Shown here: in pieces, positions 62,460-64,000 of the stretch
Layout: every line of letters begins with the position of its first letter
Position numbering within the stretch: position 1 is the stretch's first letter
Assembly: GCA_945871905.1 (NCBI GenBank)
Contig: CAMBXL010000010.1
Span: 18,501 to 82,500, forward strand
Direction of reading: 5' to 3'
DNA length: 64,000 bases
Source: Chitinophaga pinensis
GTDB taxonomy: Bacteria; Bacteroidota; Bacteroidia; NS11-12g; UBA955
Program-made: the position numbers and the translations under genes
The notes under the pieces: generated by a model
Told to the model about the DNA's origin: nothing
The model's input: the letters and a program-made list of their open reading frames with translations, nothing else
The model's database searches: none

Positions 62460-63116
62460 TTATTTTTTTGCAACTAATGCAATTTTAATATTGATAAAAT
62501 CTTTGATTGCTTTGTCTTTCAATTTAGCTTTCAAATTAGGAAATGCTGTGATTGAACTGTAAGTAATACCCCAATCTAAACGGTTGATTACGACTAAACC
62601 TGTTGCATTTACAACGTCATTTTCTACACTTACTTTAGCTGGTATTGTAATATTTTTAGTTTGACCTTTCAATGTTAAATTACCCGAGATATTGTGGGTA
62701 TTACCATTGCTGTCATTTTGAATTACTTCGATGTTAGTGATATCAAATTGTCCTGTTGGATATTTTTTTGAATCAAAAAAATCTGTATCATTCAAGTGAC
62801 CTACTAAATAACCTCTTTTTACTGAGTCTGTAATATCTAAATCAACAATTGACAACATATCGATAACGAAAGAACCCGAAACGATATTACCTTCTTTAAT
62901 GTTTAATGAACCCTCTTGGATATTAATAGTTCCATTGTGACCACCTGATAAAGAATTACCTTCCCAACTAAGTTTAGACTGAGTAGCATCAACTTTGTAA
63001 GAATCACCTAAAGAATCAGATAATACAGTTTGAGCCTCTTGAGTTTCTGTTGCAGTTTGGTTAGAGCAAGATGCTGCAAGAATGACAGCAGCAATAGATA
63101 TATATAATAATTTCAT
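62460..63116 (-). CDS. YceI-family lipoprotein
   Basis: The 218-residue protein has a lipoprotein signal (Cys17 in AASCSNQT) and a YceI lipocalin-like domain: SKLSWEGNSLSGGHNGTINIQEG, VSGSFVIDMLSI, LVGHLNDTDFFDSKKYPTGQFDIT, ISGNLTLKGQTKNITIPAKV. The fold holds a polyprenyl or other lipid in characterised members; the role here is unknown. Start ATG 63116. It has its own promoter signal and a terminator, so it may be transcribed apart from the PaaN gene. Confidence 0.87.
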   Translation of the reverse strand: MKLLYISIAAVILAASCSNQTATETQEAQTVLSDSLGDSYKVDATQSKLSWEGNSLSGGHNGTINIQEGSLNIKEGNIVSGSFVIDMLSIVDLDITDSVKRGYLVGHLNDTDFFDSKKYPTGQFDITNIEVIQNDSNGNTHNISGNLTLKGQTKNITIPAKVSVENDVVNATGLVVINRLDWGITYSSITAFPNLKAKLKDKAIKDFINIKIALVAKK

Positions 63117-63121
63117 GGAGA

Positions 63122-63153
63122 CAAAGATGTAAATAGATATTCGTTACAACAAA
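63122..63153 (-). promoter_or_regulatory. Promoter of the YceI gene
   Basis: On the minus strand TTTG (63153-63150), 20 bases, then CATCTTTG (63129-63122), one mismatch from TAnnTTTG. Only five bases separate the box from ATG 63116, so the message would be leaderless. Confidence 0.4.
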
Positions 63154-64000
63154 TATCTATTTCCTATCCATATATAACGTTTATTTATAAATTCTGCATT
63201 TGTAAAGGTTGCATTTCCTGAAGGATTACCACCTGAAACGTGTAAATCACTGAATGCTGCATGTTGATTCACAAATGCTGCTCCGGTAAAATTAAATGAA
63301 ACGGGAACAAAAACACTATTCATTTGATCTTCTATTTCTTTCATTTTAGCTTCATTAGTTGTGTAAGCTAAACAAGTAATTGCACCATGTTCTTCTCCCG
63401 AAGATTTCATAAAACTCAACGAATCTTCATAACTATTGGTTTTAATTATAAAAGACAAAGGCCCAAAACATTCTTCCATATAAGCTTGTGTTGAGTCTGC
63501 GTTAATCACCAACAATTTAGGCAAAGCAATTCGCGCGTCTTTAAATTCGTCATTAACAACTTCTAAGTCGACTTCAATAAGTTTAGAATTGTTATTCATC
63601 TCATTCATTTTATTATTGATTCTATCTATGGTAAATTGATTTTGTATAGCCCCTAATGTTGGTGCGGCTGCTTTTGGATTACCTAGCAAATTAGACAAAG
63701 CATTGTGTATTCCGGTAACGCACTCATCGAAACTTAAATGACCATTGCTGGTTTGGATACCATCTTTAGAAATATAAATATTTTGTGGTGCAGTACACAT
63801 TTGACCTGAGTATAATGAAATAGAAAAGGCTATATTCTGAAAAATCTTATCAGCATCATTAACACTATCAATCAAAATGGAGTTGATACCTGCTTTTTCA
63901 GTAAAACAAACTTTACCTAAACTTTCTATATAACTACCAAATGTAGAGCCTCCAGTATAATCTATAACTTTAACACTAGAGTGTTCTGCTAAAATTTTCG
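63144..64000 (-). CDS. paaN: PaaN-type aldehyde dehydrogenase, C-terminal part
   Basis: The frame is open to the right edge, so the N-terminus is missing and 285 residues are visible. The visible part holds VIDYTGGSTFGSYIES, EKAGINSILIDSVNDADKIFQNIAFSISLYSGQMCTAPQN with the catalytic Cys, EECFGPLSFIIKTN and HAAFSDLHVSGGNPSGNATF. This is the pattern of PaaN, a stand-alone aldehyde dehydrogenase of phenylacetate degradation in Bacteroidota; the ring-opening hydratase domain of PaaZ is not seen. The in-frame TTG at 63875 is internal, not a start. Other paa genes must lie beyond the edge, if present. Confidence 0.8.
   Translation of the reverse strand, partial: KILAEHSSVKVIDYTGGSTFGSYIESLGKVCFTEKAGINSILIDSVNDADKIFQNIAFSISLYSGQMCTAPQNIYISKDGIQTSNGHLSFDECVTGIHNALSNLLGNPKAAAPTLGAIQNQFTIDRINNKMNEMNNNSKLIEVDLEVVNDEFKDARIALPKLLVINADSTQAYMEECFGPLSFIIKTNSYEDSLSFMKSSGEEHGAITCLAYTTNEAKMKEIEDQMNSVFVPVSFNFTGAAFVNQHAAFSDLHVSGGNPSGNATFTNAEFINKRYIWIGNRYLL

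Noticed and set aside
1..64000. CRISPR arrays, insertion sequences, prophage or integrase genes
   Set aside because: No regularly spaced repeats, transposase, integrase or phage genes could be seen anywhere.

Overview
The window is AT-rich, densely packed chromosomal DNA from a member of the Bacteroidota. Support comes from gliding/type IX secretion genes (gldD fragment, gldE, porT), from secreted proteins with T9SS C-terminal sorting domains, from Bacteroidota-typical families (IPExxxVDY, DUF3078, DUF3822, RicT with its Cys/Gly-rich head), and from promoters of the TTTG/TAnnTTTG type rather than the sigma70 type. I cannot name the genus.

Layout. 1-3 kb: minus-strand run mutY-ssb-gldE-gldD (gldD cut by the edge). 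3-6 kb: HU protein, TPR protein, a 29-residue basic ribosome-associated peptide and RNase G on plus. 5.9-7.5 kb: minus-strand YkgJ-type, NlpC/P60 and ferredoxin genes. 7.7-11.8 kb: SDR oxidoreductase, VIT1-like transporter and small membrane proteins. 11.8-15.4 kb: a 1210-residue T9SS type B surface protein. 15.6-19.4 kb: glycosyltransferase 9, IPExxxVDY protein, pyruvate kinase, L,D-transpeptidase. 19.4-20.6 kb: an Fe-S membrane protein. 20.7 kb: tRNA-Phe with promoter and terminator. 21-25.5 kb: DUF4234-like protein, DUF4377-META protein, a second GT9 and a PolX-like PHP protein. 25.5-32.8 kb: alpha-2-macroglobulin lipoprotein, ACMSD and an RNA methyltransferase.

32.9-37.1 kb: ubiE-porT-tgt-lptG on minus, divergent from engB. 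37-39.4 kb: FKBP isomerase and three small membrane proteins. 39.5-41.8 kb: holB and ricT. 41.8-43.9 kb: two LVIVD lipoproteins with a beta-barrel protein. 43.9-47.4 kb: serS, Kazal-type inhibitor, ChaN and a hydrolase. 47.4-49.9 kb: LolD-like ATPase, sucC and a short mscL. 49.9-51 kb: a decayed DUF3078 gene. 51-60 kb: YciO/Sua5, zapA, rny, aroC, M43 protease, topA and a SirB1-type protein. 60-64 kb: a DUF3822-rsmD-coaD run, a YceI lipoprotein and the 3' part of a PaaN-type aldehyde dehydrogenase.

Most of this is housekeeping (tRNA modification and charging, replication, RNA decay, envelope biogenesis) interleaved with T9SS machinery and T9SS cargo. No prophage, insertion sequence, CRISPR array or defence island is visible, and I do not see a convincing undescribed multi-gene system. 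The points worth following are smaller: extremely tight convergent junctions, including three that share one TTAA for both stop codons; promoter boxes almost touching start codons; heavy TTG/GTG start use; a probable ATT start on a secreted Kazal inhibitor; enzymes lacking expected residues (PolX polymerase site, Tgt zinc site, SSB tip, MscL tail); and overlapping divergent promoters between ubiE and engB.
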